DNA from: DATBJG01 sp963790545
Lineage (GTDB): Bacteria; Acidobacteriota; Vicinamibacteria; Vicinamibacterales; JAMQPK01
Assembly (NCBI GenBank): GCA_963790545.1
Contig: CAWBPA010000025.1
Span: 248,001-312,000 of the forward strand
Direction: 5' to 3'
DNA: 64,000 bases
Shown here piece after piece: positions 25,485 through 34,160 of the stretch; position 1 is the stretch's first letter; each line of letters opens with the position of its first letter. The translations under genes were made by a program, and so were the position numbers. A model generated the notes under the pieces. It saw nothing but the letters and a program-made list of their open reading frames with translations, did no database searches and was not told where the DNA came from.

Positions 25485-28261
25485 CTAAGGGTCTTTCGTC
25501 TTTCCGTGCTGAATCTCCAGACGCTGGCGTTTCAGGTAGAGCCCTTTGCGGGACAGGCCAAGCAGGCGTGCCGCCGCATCGAACCTGCCGCCGGTCGTGC
25601 GGAAGGCGTGATCGAGCATCGCGCGCTCGAGCCTCTGGGTGGCCACGTCGAGCGGCTGATCGAGCCTGATCAAAACGTCTGAGACAGTAGGCCGCGACCG
25701 CTGCGCTTCGGGGGTCACGGCAATGGCCGCTATTTCTGGCGACAAGTGATCGGGAACGAGCACGCTATTCGGGTCTGCCATGGCCACGGCGCGTCGGATC
25801 TCGTTGGCGAGCTGACGCACATTCCCAGGCCAGGAAAAAAGGCCCAGGCAATCGAGTGCCTCGTCTGAGATGTCGATACGCCCCTTGCGAAACTCCTCGG
25901 CAAATATTCGCAGGAAATAGCTGACGAGCGCCGGTATTTCCTCCCGTCGTTCCCTCAAGGGCGGTAGCTGATACCAGACCGCATTGAGCCGGTAGAAGAG
26001 ATCCTCTCGAAATTGCCCATCGAGGATCAACCGATCCAGATGGGCATGAGTCGCCGCGATGATGCGAACGTCCACCTTGACAGGATGAACGTCTCCAAGC
26101 GGATAGATTTCGGCAGACTCCAGAAAACGCAATAACTTTGGTTGAGATTCGCGACTCAGATCGCCGATTTCGTCCAGAAAGAGCGTCCCTCCATTCGCAG
26201 CTCTGACAAGTCCGGAGAAATCTTGATGGGCCCCGGTAAAGGCGCCACGCCGATGGCCGAAGAGTTGGCTATCGAGCAATTCTTTCGGCACGGCGGTGCA
26301 GTTGAACGCGACAAACGGTCCGTTCGACCGCGACGAGCATCGATGAATCAGGCGTGCCAGGACTTCCTTCCCGGCACCCGTTTCTCCGGTGATCAGCACG
26401 GGGATATCTGTCGGAGCAATTCGTTTCGCGTTTGTGGTAATCACCTTCATCGCGTGAGAGACGATTACGGCTCCTGTTTCCTCGGTTTCGATGGGTGAAG
26501 GCCAGAGCGGATCGTGACCCCGTGGATGCCCACGAGACATGCCAATCTCTGCAAACGCCTTGATGAGTCTGATCAAGGCGACGCAGAACGCCGAGAGATC
26601 GTGGTTCGGGTTCGCTTCAAGGTAGATCGTCCATGCCGCGTCGGCACTCAGTTCGATCCGAACACGGGTTGAGTCGGCTTGTCGATGGAGCCAGGAAGAA
26701 TCCGTTGGCAGGGACACGATGATCTGTCGATTCCGCCCTTGCTCATTGATCAATGCGATGTGGATGGAACCGCCCGCCTCGGCCAGCAACCAAAACGCTT
26801 CAGTGCCCAAGAGCCTGGGGTTCGTTGAAAATCTCCGGAGTGCCGCCACCCGCTCCACGATGTTTTTGGATTCTGCACCCTGCCGTCTTTCATCGACCGC
26901 TCTGTTCGAGGACCAGTTGGTCAGAAAGGCCGAATACTCGTCCAACGAGATCACATGGAGTGTTGTGAGCTCGAGTGGCCGAGAAGATTCGGAAGGCTCG
27001 CTCGAAATAGGTAGGCGCATCTTGCGGTGAGGTTCTCGCCGCATGCAACGCCAGCAAGCGCTCGAGTTGCCCCTGATTCTCGAGCGTCATGGACTCATGC
27101 TGACTCATCGCTTCGACCGCAATCTCATACGCTTCGTCCACTCGGCCCGTTGTCAAGAAGATCTCGGCTTTGGCCAGTGCTAAACCAACATGCAGGGAAG
27201 AGTCGTGTGGTCTTGGAATCTCGGCTCCGATTTTCGACACAAGGTCTTCCGCTTCTTTCCATCGGCCCAAGCGTCCGAGCAACAGCAACTTCGTCCGTAT
27301 CCCCCAGTATCGGTTGTAGGCAGTCGAGCAGCTGGTTCGAGGCCAACACGATGTCGATTTGTTGCAACATCCCTTCGCATCGAACCAGGTCTCCACGCCT
27401 GAGAAACACCTGCGCGAGCGCATCTAGCACTCCGATTTCATTGTTCCCGCCTCTCTGGCACATCACGAGCGCTTCGTTGAGGTGCTGTTCCGCTTCGTCG
27501 AGACGTCCGAGACTCAGCAGAACTTGTCCAAGGTTCAGCCTCGCGGCAAGCGCAGTATTGAAATTTCCCGACTCCCGGGCGCACTTGAGTGCGACGAGTC
27601 CCTGGTGGACCGCATCGTCCCACTCGGAACAAAACAATGAAACACACAAGCCAGCGACAGCCGCATTTCCTTCGAGGTACACGTTTGGCGCGTTCCTCAG
27701 GAGAGCGTTCGCCGTGGTCAGGTGTCGCTTGGCGAGGTCGAAGAGCCCCCTTCTTGTCTCAGCTTCTGCAAGACAGATGTGCAGGGTGATTGCCAGGAAC
27801 GGATTACCGGTTCTCTGAACGTTCTGTCTCAGAGCCGGTAGTGTCGTCGAGACCGCCGCAATTTCATCGCCAGCGACCTGAAGCGAAAGCAGACGCAGTT
27901 GCGCCAGACACAACTGCTCGAGATTCTGATGCGCTTCAGCCAGGGCGAATGCACTGTCGTAATGTCGTCGAGCTTGTTCGAGTTGACCGGTATCCCGGCA
28001 AATGGTTCCAAGCACGAGGAGGCACTGAACGCGTGACGAGCTGTCGAGATCGCGTTGCTGGAGCAAACGTCGCGCAAGCGACTCCGCATCGGCAGCCGCA
28101 CCCATGCGCATTTGAAGTTCCGCGACAAGCGCCTGTGTGGCCAGACTGCGTCGGCTTGCCGGATCTTTCAACACCAGTTTCAGCGCGTCCTTGAAGTGCC
28201 CGGTCCTCAAGGCAAGCGTCAGCCTGTCCGGTCGAGAGTCGGCCGGTTGATTGCTGGTCAT
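25485..28261 (-). pseudogene. TPR-sigma54 activator (Fis-family HTH), two frameshifts
   Basis: One regulator in three frames. From ATG 28261 (MTSNQPADSRPDRL) an N-terminal TPR array runs to about 27330 (LLVLGTICRDTGQLEQARRH, LNLGQVLLSLGRLDEAEQHL). One extra base near 27320 moves it to the next frame (RYWGIRTKLLLLGRLGRWKE, AKAEIFLTTGRVDEAYEIAV) up to about 26940, and another puts the remainder in the third frame. That part has a linker domain, Walker A GETGAGKE, GAFTGA sigma54 contact loop, Walker B GGTLFLDEIGDLS, and a C-terminal Fis-type HTH (DAAARLLGLSRKGLYLKRQR). ATG 27044 could also start a TPR-less 519-residue activator. TPR inputs replace the usual receiver domain. Confidence 0.82.
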
Positions 28262-28487
28262 CTGAGTCGGGCAAGCGATGAACGTGACCGAGCGACTAGA
28301 GGTGGCACTTTCACAAAGCGGATGTCCGAAAGGGCAAGGACTGGCGGACGCGATCTGACGCGCGATGCCTGGGACAGCATGGGGGAACGCCTCCCGGAGC
28401 GAGCGCCGACACACGACGAAGCGAGGTGCCTCACCGGGCGTGGTGAGGCACGCGGGGGAACCTGATTTCTGACCTTCGAACTTGGAA

Positions 28488-28742
28488 CTACGGCCGCGCT
28501 GGTCCGAGCATCGCGGGCGCTAGCATCGGAATCGCCGGCCGGCGGATCTCGTCGAGCGACGTCATCAACACGCGCTGCGACCCGCCCAGCGTTCGAATCG
28601 TTTGCAGCTTGCCGTCACGAATCCGGTTGTACACCGTCCGCCGCGAGACCCCGAGCAGCTGCGCTGCCTGCTCGATTGACACGCTGCGACCCACCCGAGG
28701 TTCGACGTGCTCCACGTCCGAGAGCTGCCTGACTGTCTCCAT
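28488..28742 (-). CDS. Helix-turn-helix (excisionase/MerR-like) protein
   Basis: 84 residues. HTH_17-type domain: SVSIEQAAQLLGVSRRTVYN, RIRDGKLQTIRTLGGSQRVL, SLDEIRRPA. A single DNA-binding domain with no other part. Same strand as and 226 bp upstream of the TPR-sigma54 gene, so it could control it. Start ATG 28742 has GAGGGGAGTG upstream. Confidence 0.8.
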   Translation of the reverse strand: METVRQLSDVEHVEPRVGRSVSIEQAAQLLGVSRRTVYNRIRDGKLQTIRTLGGSQRVLMTSLDEIRRPAIPMLAPAMLGPARP

Positions 28743-29026
28743 AAATTGATCCGCACTCCCCTCTACACCGGCCGCACGCTCGCATGTCGCGTGCCAGGTC
28801 GATCACCCAAATGGCGTAGTCCGCAAACTCCGCTAAATGTTTGCCCCCGCTCGAATTGGTGCACTAGGATGGAGCCGATATTTTGAGGGATGGCCGATTT
28901 TGCCAGCCAATCCATTGGCCGCTCAGTGACGTTTCTGCATGTGCCCGCACGAACACGTGCGCGTAGGGTAAACCCCCATCGTCTGTTCGTCGGTGATGGC
29001 CAACCGGTTGGCCGGGAGGCCAAACG
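28743..29026. other. Divergent intergenic region
   Basis: Region of 284 bp between the HTH gene (minus) and the ABC binding-protein gene (plus). Nothing coding is supported; it holds the 16-bp palindrome at 28998-29013. Confidence 0.5.
28998..29013. promoter_or_regulatory. 16-bp perfect palindrome before the ABC importer
   Basis: GGCCAACCGGTTGGCC, 13 bp upstream of the GTG start at 29027 and overlapping the leader just before GGGAGG. Candidate operator, or a leader hairpin masking translation. Confidence 0.55.
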
Positions 29027-30829
29027 GTGAGTGTACAGTTTCGACGATTCCCGTATTTTGTCGCGACACTCGTCGTTCTCATCCTCGTATTCGTTGTGGT
29101 CTGGCGCTTCGTGCGCCCGGTGCCGTCGGCCGATCGCTCGTCCAACCTTCCCCTGAGATCTCCAGCCGAAGTCGTTCCCGGCGGTAGCCTTGTGGGATCG
29201 GTCCGCGCCGAGCCGCGCAGCTTCAACCGCTACGTCATCAACGGTCAGACAGAGGAAACCGTTGCGTTTCTGACACAAGGCAAGCTCGTCCGCATCAACC
29301 GCGTCACCGATGAGGTCGAGCCGTGGCTGGCGGAAAGCTGGGAGGAAATTCCGAATCCCGAGTCCCGAACTCCGAATCCCGAATCCCGAACCCCCAATCC
29401 CCAGTCCGGCCAGGTCTACCGGCTCAAGCTCCGCCAGGGCGTCACCTTTTCAGATGGCGCCCCGTTCACGTCGGCCGACGTGCTCTTTGCGGTCGAGGCC
29501 ATCTATGACAAGCGCACTGCCAGCTCGCTGGCCAGTGCGCTCCAGGTTGGCGGTCGGCCACTGACCGTACGCGCGCTTGGCGATCACGAGGTTGAAATCA
29601 CCTATCCCTCGACTTACGGACCCGGGGTCCGGCTGCTCGACGCCTTGTGGATTCTCCCCAGGCACAAGCTGGAACCCGCGCTTCGCGCGGGCACCCTCGG
29701 CCAGGCGTGGAACCCTACGACGAACCCGGCGGAGATGGCGGCAATTGGACCGTTCGTGCTGCAGGACTACCGGCCGGGCGAGCGAATGGTATTCGAGCGC
29801 AACCCGCGCTACTGGCGCCGCGACGATGGCGGCCGACAGCTCCCATACCTGGATCGGTTAACGCTCGAAATTCTGCCCGACCAGGCCGCGGAGCTGCTAC
29901 GCCTCGAGTCGGGGCAGCTCGACTTCACGCACAGCGCCGTCCGCCCCGAAGACTACCTCACCCTGAAACGGGCCCACGACGAAGGGCGCGCGCGGCTGGT
30001 CGACCTGGGGATCAGCCTCGATCCCGACTGGTTCTGGTTCAATCTGGCAGGCGACGGCCGGGCCAAAGCCTGGATGCGGGCGCGGGAGTTCCGCCAGGCC
30101 GTCTCGCTCGCGGTCGACCGCAAGGCCTATGTCGAGCAGGTGTTTCTGGGCGCCGCCGTTCCGGTGCACGGCCCCATCACGCCGGGCAATACCCGGTGGT
30201 TCTGGCCCGAGCTGCCCGGCGGCGAGTACGATCCCGCCCGCGCACGAATGCTGCTGGCCGATCTCGGCTTGCGCGATGCCAACGGCGACGGCATGCTCGA
30301 AGATACAAAGGGGCGTCCCGTGCGCTTTACTGTCATCCTGCAGCGCGGCATTGCCGCGGTCGAGCGTGGCGCCGCGTTTATTCGTGGCGCGCTGGCACAG
30401 GTGGGCGTCGGGCTCGATACGGTGGGCGTCGATGCCGGCACGGTGCAGGCACGGTGGGCCAAAGGGGACTACGAGGTCATCTTCCACCGCCTGCCCATGA
30501 GCACCACCGATCCCAGCCCCGATTTCTGGTTCAGCTCGGGCGCCTTCCACATGTGGCACCCGGGACAGCCCAAACCGGCAACCCCGTGGGAACAGGAGAT
30601 CGATGCCCTGATGATGCGCGAGGCTGCCACCTCGGACGAGCAGGAGCGCGTCCGCCTTTTCCGTGAGGCGCAGCGAATCCTGAGCGAGCAGTCGCCCGTG
30701 CTGTGTTTTGCCGCGCAGCGGCTGTTCCTGGCCACGAGCGCGCGTCTGACAAACGCGACCCCTTCACGACTGATCCCGCTCATCCTCTGGAGCGCTGACA
30801 CGCTAGCTGTAGACCACGTGCCGCGGTGA
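29027..30829 (+). CDS. Oligopeptide/nickel-type ABC substrate-binding protein with heptad insertion
   Basis: 600 residues from GTG 29027 (GGGAGG upstream). N-terminal membrane anchor (FVATLVVLILVFVVVW) with no lipobox. SBP_bac_5 domain: GKLVRINRVTDEVEPWLAES, LRQGVTFSDGAPFTSADVLF, GPFVLQDYRPGERMVFERNP, FRQAVSLAVDRKAYVEQV. Between the first two blocks, residues about 109-128 are a translated 7-bp repeat (NPESRTP twice), absent from the family. Binds peptides or similar ligands outside the membrane. It heads an operon with two permeases. Confidence 0.9.
   Translation: MSVQFRRFPYFVATLVVLILVFVVVWRFVRPVPSADRSSNLPLRSPAEVVPGGSLVGSVRAEPRSFNRYVINGQTEETVAFLTQGKLVRINRVTDEVEPWLAESWEEIPNPESRTPNPESRTPNPQSGQVYRLKLRQGVTFSDGAPFTSADVLFAVEAIYDKRTASSLASALQVGGRPLTVRALGDHEVEITYPSTYGPGVRLLDALWILPRHKLEPALRAGTLGQAWNPTTNPAEMAAIGPFVLQDYRPGERMVFERNPRYWRRDDGGRQLPYLDRLTLEILPDQAAELLRLESGQLDFTHSAVRPEDYLTLKRAHDEGRARLVDLGISLDPDWFWFNLAGDGRAKAWMRAREFRQAVSLAVDRKAYVEQVFLGAAVPVHGPITPGNTRWFWPELPGGEYDPARARMLLADLGLRDANGDGMLEDTKGRPVRFTVILQRGIAAVERGAAFIRGALAQVGVGLDTVGVDAGTVQARWAKGDYEVIFHRLPMSTTDPSPDFWFSSGAFHMWHPGQPKPATPWEQEIDALMMREAATSDEQERVRLFREAQRILSEQSPVLCFAAQRLFLATSARLTNATPSRLIPLILWSADTLAVDHVPR
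29353..29408. repeat. Heptanucleotide tract inside the binding-protein gene, GAATCCC family
   Basis: Eight 7-bp units: GAATCCC, GAGTCCC, GAACTCC, GAATCCC, GAATCCC, GAACCCC, CAATCCC, CAGTCCG. Reading frame is kept, giving a 7-residue peptide repeat every 21 bp. Confidence 0.95.
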
Positions 30830-30944
30830 CTCGTGTGGACTAAGCGGATCGTCGTCCCGAAGGACGCCGAGCGCCAAAGGCGCGAGGTACAGCGCGTGGG
30901 GGTGGGGCCCCGCGCGCATTAAGTTAAGAGCTCCGCGATCTCCT
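30830..30944. other. Intergenic region with GC-rich repeat
   Basis: Contains GCGCCAAAGGCGC and GTGGGGGTGGGGCCCC. The latter recurs (with one change) in the GntR-ATPase gap near 12845-12860. Confidence 0.5.
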
Positions 30945-31932
30945 ATGCTCATTTACGTCCTGCGCCGGACCGCCTTCGCGCTGCTGTTCGTGCTGCTCGT
31001 TGCCTCACTCGCGCTCGTCATCGTTCGGCTGGCGCCAGGCGACTACGCCGCGGATCTGTTTGGCATTGGCGCCGATCCGGCCCTGGTGGCTGCCACGCGC
31101 GCGACATATGGTCTCGATCGGCCCATCCTCGAGCAATATGCCGGCTGGCTCGGCCACGCCGCGCGCTTCGACTTTGGCACGTCGTTGCTCTACCGTCGCC
31201 CCGTGGCCGACCTCGTCGTTCAGCGGGCGGTCAACACCGCCATTCTTGCCATCACGGCGCTCGCGATTGCGACGCTCGTCGGCCTGCCGCTTGGCGTGCT
31301 CGCGGGCAGCCGGCGCGGCAGCGGCCGAACGGTGGTGCGCAGCGCGTCTATCTTCTTTTTGTCGATCCCACCCATGCTGATGTCGCTGCTCCTGGTGTTT
31401 ATTGCCGCGCGCACCGGATGGTTGCCAGTGGGAGGGATGACTTCGGTGCGATGTCTGGATTGGGATTGGGGATTTGGGGTTGGGGATTCGGGGTTGGATC
31501 GCGTGGGCGCGCGATGTGGCGTGGCATCTCCCGGTGCCGGCCCTTGCGCTGGCGCTGCCGATTGGTGCGATGCTCGAGCGCCTGCTCGCCCAGTCGATGG
31601 CCGAAACGATTCGCGCGCCGTTCATCGTGGCGGCAGAATCGCGCGGCCTGTCGCGCGCACGCCTTGTCTGGCGCCACGCGTTGCGGATTGCGCTCCAGCC
31701 GGTCATTGCCATCTACGGCCTTATCGTGGGCACGTTGCTGAGCGGGTCATTCATGGTCGAGATCATCACGGCATGGCCGGGACTGGGACGGCTCACGTAC
31801 GACGCGCTTCGTGGGCGCGACGTCTATCTGGTGGCGGGATGCGCAGCAGCGGGCGCGGTGTTTCTGGCCATTGGCAGCGTCCTGTCCGACGTCGCCCAGG
31901 CAGCGATCGATCCGAGGGTACGTGACCGGTGA
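30945..31932 (+). pseudogene. ABC importer permease (DppB/OppB-like), frame broken at a heptad tract
   Basis: N-terminal part in frame 3: MLIYVLRRTAFALLFVLLV, RLAPGDYAADLF, helices and LGVLAGSRRGSGR, up to GWLPVGGMTSV at about 31450. The C-terminal part continues in frame 1: WARDVAWHLPVPALALALP, the permease loop AAESRGLSRARLVWRHALR and SGSFMVEIITAWPGLGRL, ending at TGA 31930-31932. The break coincides with the heptad tract 31457-31498. Either the repeat inserted with a length that shifted the frame and inactivated the permease, or the tract contains an indel error. The EAA-loop and the expected helices are otherwise intact. Confidence 0.85.
31457..31498. repeat. Heptanucleotide tract inside permease 1, reverse GAATCCC family
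   Basis: Units GGATTGG, GATTGGG, GATTTGG, GGTTGGG, GATTCGG, GGTTGGA. Same family as 29353 in reverse orientation. It separates the two permease frames. Confidence 0.85.
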
Positions 31933-31952
31933 GCCGGACGTGAAGGTCCGGC
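31933..31952. repeat. REP-like palindrome, GCCGGAC type
   Basis: Arms GCCGGAC and GTCCGGC around GTGAAG, followed by CTACGTAC, the reverse complement of the GTACGTAG flank at 9274-9281. Starts on the base after the permease stop codon. Confidence 0.9.
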
Positions 31953-31989
31953 CTACGTACTGTTCCTACGCCTGTAAGGTGGTTCGACC

Positions 31990-33021
31990 GTGGTGAGAGA
32001 TCACATCACTCGGATTATCGGTCTGACCATTGTTGCTGTCGTTGTCATGGCCGCGCTGTTTGCGCCAGCGTTGGCGCCGAACGACCCGGACCGCCGCTTC
32101 ACCAATCACCTGAACGCGCCACCGACGCGCCCACGGCTTTGGCAGTCGAATCCCGAATTCCGACTCCCGAGTCCCGAATCCGGAGTCAGGCGTCCCTTCA
32201 TCTATCCGTGGCGTCTGGTCAATCGCCTCGAGCAGCGCTACGAGCTGGATCGCAGCAACCCCGTTCCGCTCGTCTGGTTCTCGGCGGGAAAGTTGGTACG
32301 ATCGGCCAATCCCGAGCACGCGCCGCTCTTGCTCGTTGGCGCCGATCGCGACGGCCGCGATATTTTTTCGCGGCTTCTTTTTGGCGCGAGGACGTCGCTG
32401 CTGCTCGCGCTGGCCGCAACGTCGGGGGCGCTCGTGATTGGCCTGCTCATCGGTGCCGTCGCGGGGATTGCCGATTCGGTCGTTGACGACCTGCTCATGC
32501 GGCTTGCCGAGCTCGTCATCGTTCTGCCAACGATTTACGTTGTGCTGGTGCTCCGTGCGGCACTGCCGCTCGTGCTGCCGCCGTCGCTCGTGTTCATGCT
32601 GATGGCCGCTGTGTTCGCGCTCGTCGGCTGGCCGTTTGTGGCCCGCGGCGTTCGCAGCATCGTGTTTTCGGAAAAGCGACGCGAGTACGCGCTTGCCGCA
32701 CGGTCGCTCGGCGCGGGTCGCGCCCGCCTGCTCGGCCGGCATCTGCTGCCAGCCTGCGCCGGCTTCATCTCGGTGCAAGCGACGATGCTCGTTCCGGCGT
32801 TTATCGTGGCGGAAGCGACGCTGTCGTACGTCGGCCTTGGCTTTGCCGATCCTGTTGCAAGTTGGGGAACCATGCTGCGTGAGGCGTCTGATATCGTCAC
32901 GTTCACACAGTTCCCGTGGACACTGGCCCCAGCCGCGGCAATTTTCATTGTCGTGCTGGGGTTCAATTTGATCGTGCAAGGGGAGGAGAGCGGCGTCGAG
33001 GCCGCCAGAGCGAGCAGGTGA
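31990..33021 (+). CDS. ABC importer permease (DppC/OppC-like) with heptad insertion
   Basis: 343 residues from GTG 31990. N-terminal helix (GLTIVAVVVMAALFAPALAP), a family-typical periplasmic stretch (GADRDGRDIFSRLLFGARTS), then the transmembrane domain with the EAA loop EYALAARSLGAGRARLLGRH and C-terminal EATLSYVGLGFADPVASWGT. Between NAPPTRPRLWQ and RRPFIYPWRLVNRLEQRYE lie 14 residues (NPEFRLPSPESG) encoded by a 7-bp tract of 42 bp, in frame. No ATPase gene follows; the importer would need one encoded elsewhere. Confidence 0.9.
   Translation: MVRDHITRIIGLTIVAVVVMAALFAPALAPNDPDRRFTNHLNAPPTRPRLWQSNPEFRLPSPESGVRRPFIYPWRLVNRLEQRYELDRSNPVPLVWFSAGKLVRSANPEHAPLLLVGADRDGRDIFSRLLFGARTSLLLALAATSGALVIGLLIGAVAGIADSVVDDLLMRLAELVIVLPTIYVVLVLRAALPLVLPPSLVFMLMAAVFALVGWPFVARGVRSIVFSEKRREYALAARSLGAGRARLLGRHLLPACAGFISVQATMLVPAFIVAEATLSYVGLGFADPVASWGTMLREASDIVTFTQFPWTLAPAAAIFIVVLGFNLIVQGEESGVEAARASR
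32148..32189. repeat. Heptanucleotide tract inside permease 2, GAATCCC family
   Basis: Six units: GAATCCC, GAATTCC, GACTCCC, GAGTCCC, GAATCCG, GAGTCAG; 42 bp, so the frame is kept. Confidence 0.95.
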
Positions 33022-33035
33022 GAGCACGTTTCGCT

Positions 33036-34130
33036 ATGCGGAGCACTCTTTGGAAAATCACCAGGCGCGTCGTCTTGAGTCTCCTGGGACTGGTCCTCGC
33101 GCTGATCGGTAGCGGTCTTGCCTACCGTGCGTATCACCAACATCAAAGCGATAGGGCGATGGCCATCGAGTCCTCGAATGGCATCGACAAGGGGCTGTTC
33201 GTCAGGATCGGTGGCATCGATCAATGGATCACGATTCGCGGTCAGCATCGCGACAACCCGGTCCTGCTCATCCTGCATGGCGGACCAGGCGTTGCGATGA
33301 ATCCTTTTGCGCTCGACACCGTTGCCTGGGAGCGTGAGTTCACCATCGTGCACTGGGATCAACGCGGCGCGGGCAAGACGTATGGCAAATCAGGTCCGCT
33401 CGACTCCGGAGTGACCATCGATCGCATGGTGCAGGACGGTGTGGAAGTTGCCGAGTACCTTCGCCGCGAAATGCAGAAGGAACGGATTACGCTCGTTGGA
33501 GTGTCATGGGGCACCATCGTCGGTGTTCTGATGGCGAGGGCCAGGCCAGACCTGTTCGATGCCTACGTGGGCACCGGCCAGGTCGTGAGCCAGCGAAGAG
33601 GGGACCCAATCACACACATGCGCCTGCGGTCAGAGGCCCGAGTCAGAGGCGATGCCGACGCCATCCGCGAGCTCGAAGGCATTGGCGCGCCGCCCTACGA
33701 CGCACTTTCTGACCTGGGCGTCCGTACCAAGTGGGCGCTGGCCTATGAGGTGGGAGCGCCGTCGAGGCTGGGCATCGTTGCGAACCTGCTGCTCGCACCG
33801 CGGCACACGCTGTGGGACTGTCTCGATTGGATCATCGGTACCGAGAGCAGTCAGGACCATTTCTTCGGCGCAACACTGTCCGGTCCGATTATGGCAATCG
33901 ATTTTGCGGAGCTCCACACGGATTTCGCCATTCCAATGTTTGTGTTCCAGGGGTCCGACGACAACATCACGCCAACCAAGCTCGTGCAGGACTATGTGGC
34001 GCTCATCAGCGCACCGCAAAAGCGACTTGTCCTGATCGAAGGCGCCGGGCACACGGTTCTGATGACGAACAGTGACAAGTTCCTCGAGCTCCTCGTCCGA
34101 TGGGTCCGGCCGCTCGGGATTCGGGAATAG
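33036..34130 (+). CDS. Alpha/beta hydrolase (proline-iminopeptidase-like), membrane-anchored
   Basis: 364 residues from ATG 33036, with an N-terminal helix (VVLSLLGLVLALIGSGLAY). Oxyanion motif LHGGPG, WDQRGAGKT, nucleophile elbow GVSWGT (Ser), acid in FQGSDDNITP and base in EGAGHTV: complete triad of the S33-type hydrolase family. Downstream of the ABC importer with 14 bp between, so it may cleave imported or periplasmic peptides. The last residues (LGIRE) and the stop codon are contributed by a 7-bp tract. Confidence 0.88.
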   Translation: MRSTLWKITRRVVLSLLGLVLALIGSGLAYRAYHQHQSDRAMAIESSNGIDKGLFVRIGGIDQWITIRGQHRDNPVLLILHGGPGVAMNPFALDTVAWEREFTIVHWDQRGAGKTYGKSGPLDSGVTIDRMVQDGVEVAEYLRREMQKERITLVGVSWGTIVGVLMARARPDLFDAYVGTGQVVSQRRGDPITHMRLRSEARVRGDADAIRELEGIGAPPYDALSDLGVRTKWALAYEVGAPSRLGIVANLLLAPRHTLWDCLDWIIGTESSQDHFFGATLSGPIMAIDFAELHTDFAIPMFVFQGSDDNITPTKLVQDYVALISAPQKRLVLIEGAGHTVLMTNSDKFLELLVRWVRPLGIRE

Positions 34131-34157
34131 GACTCGGGGGTCGGGGTTCGGGACTCG
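34116..34157. repeat. Heptanucleotide tract at the hydrolase 3' end, GGGATTC family
   Basis: Units GGGATTC, GGGAATA, GGACTCG, GGGGTCG, GGGTTCG, GGACTCG. Contains the hydrolase stop codon (34128-34130) and reaches to 4 bp from the convergent amidohydrolase stop. Confidence 0.9.
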
Positions 34158-34160
34158 CGA

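Noticed and set aside
28763..29278. Minus-strand open frame overlapping the ABC binding-protein start
   Set aside because: Low-complexity Asn/Asp/Glu-rich tail over a signal-anchor region; no family and no start signal.
31966..33027. Minus-strand open frame opposite permease 2
   Set aside because: Gln/Arg/His-rich shadow of the permease gene, no recognisable domain.
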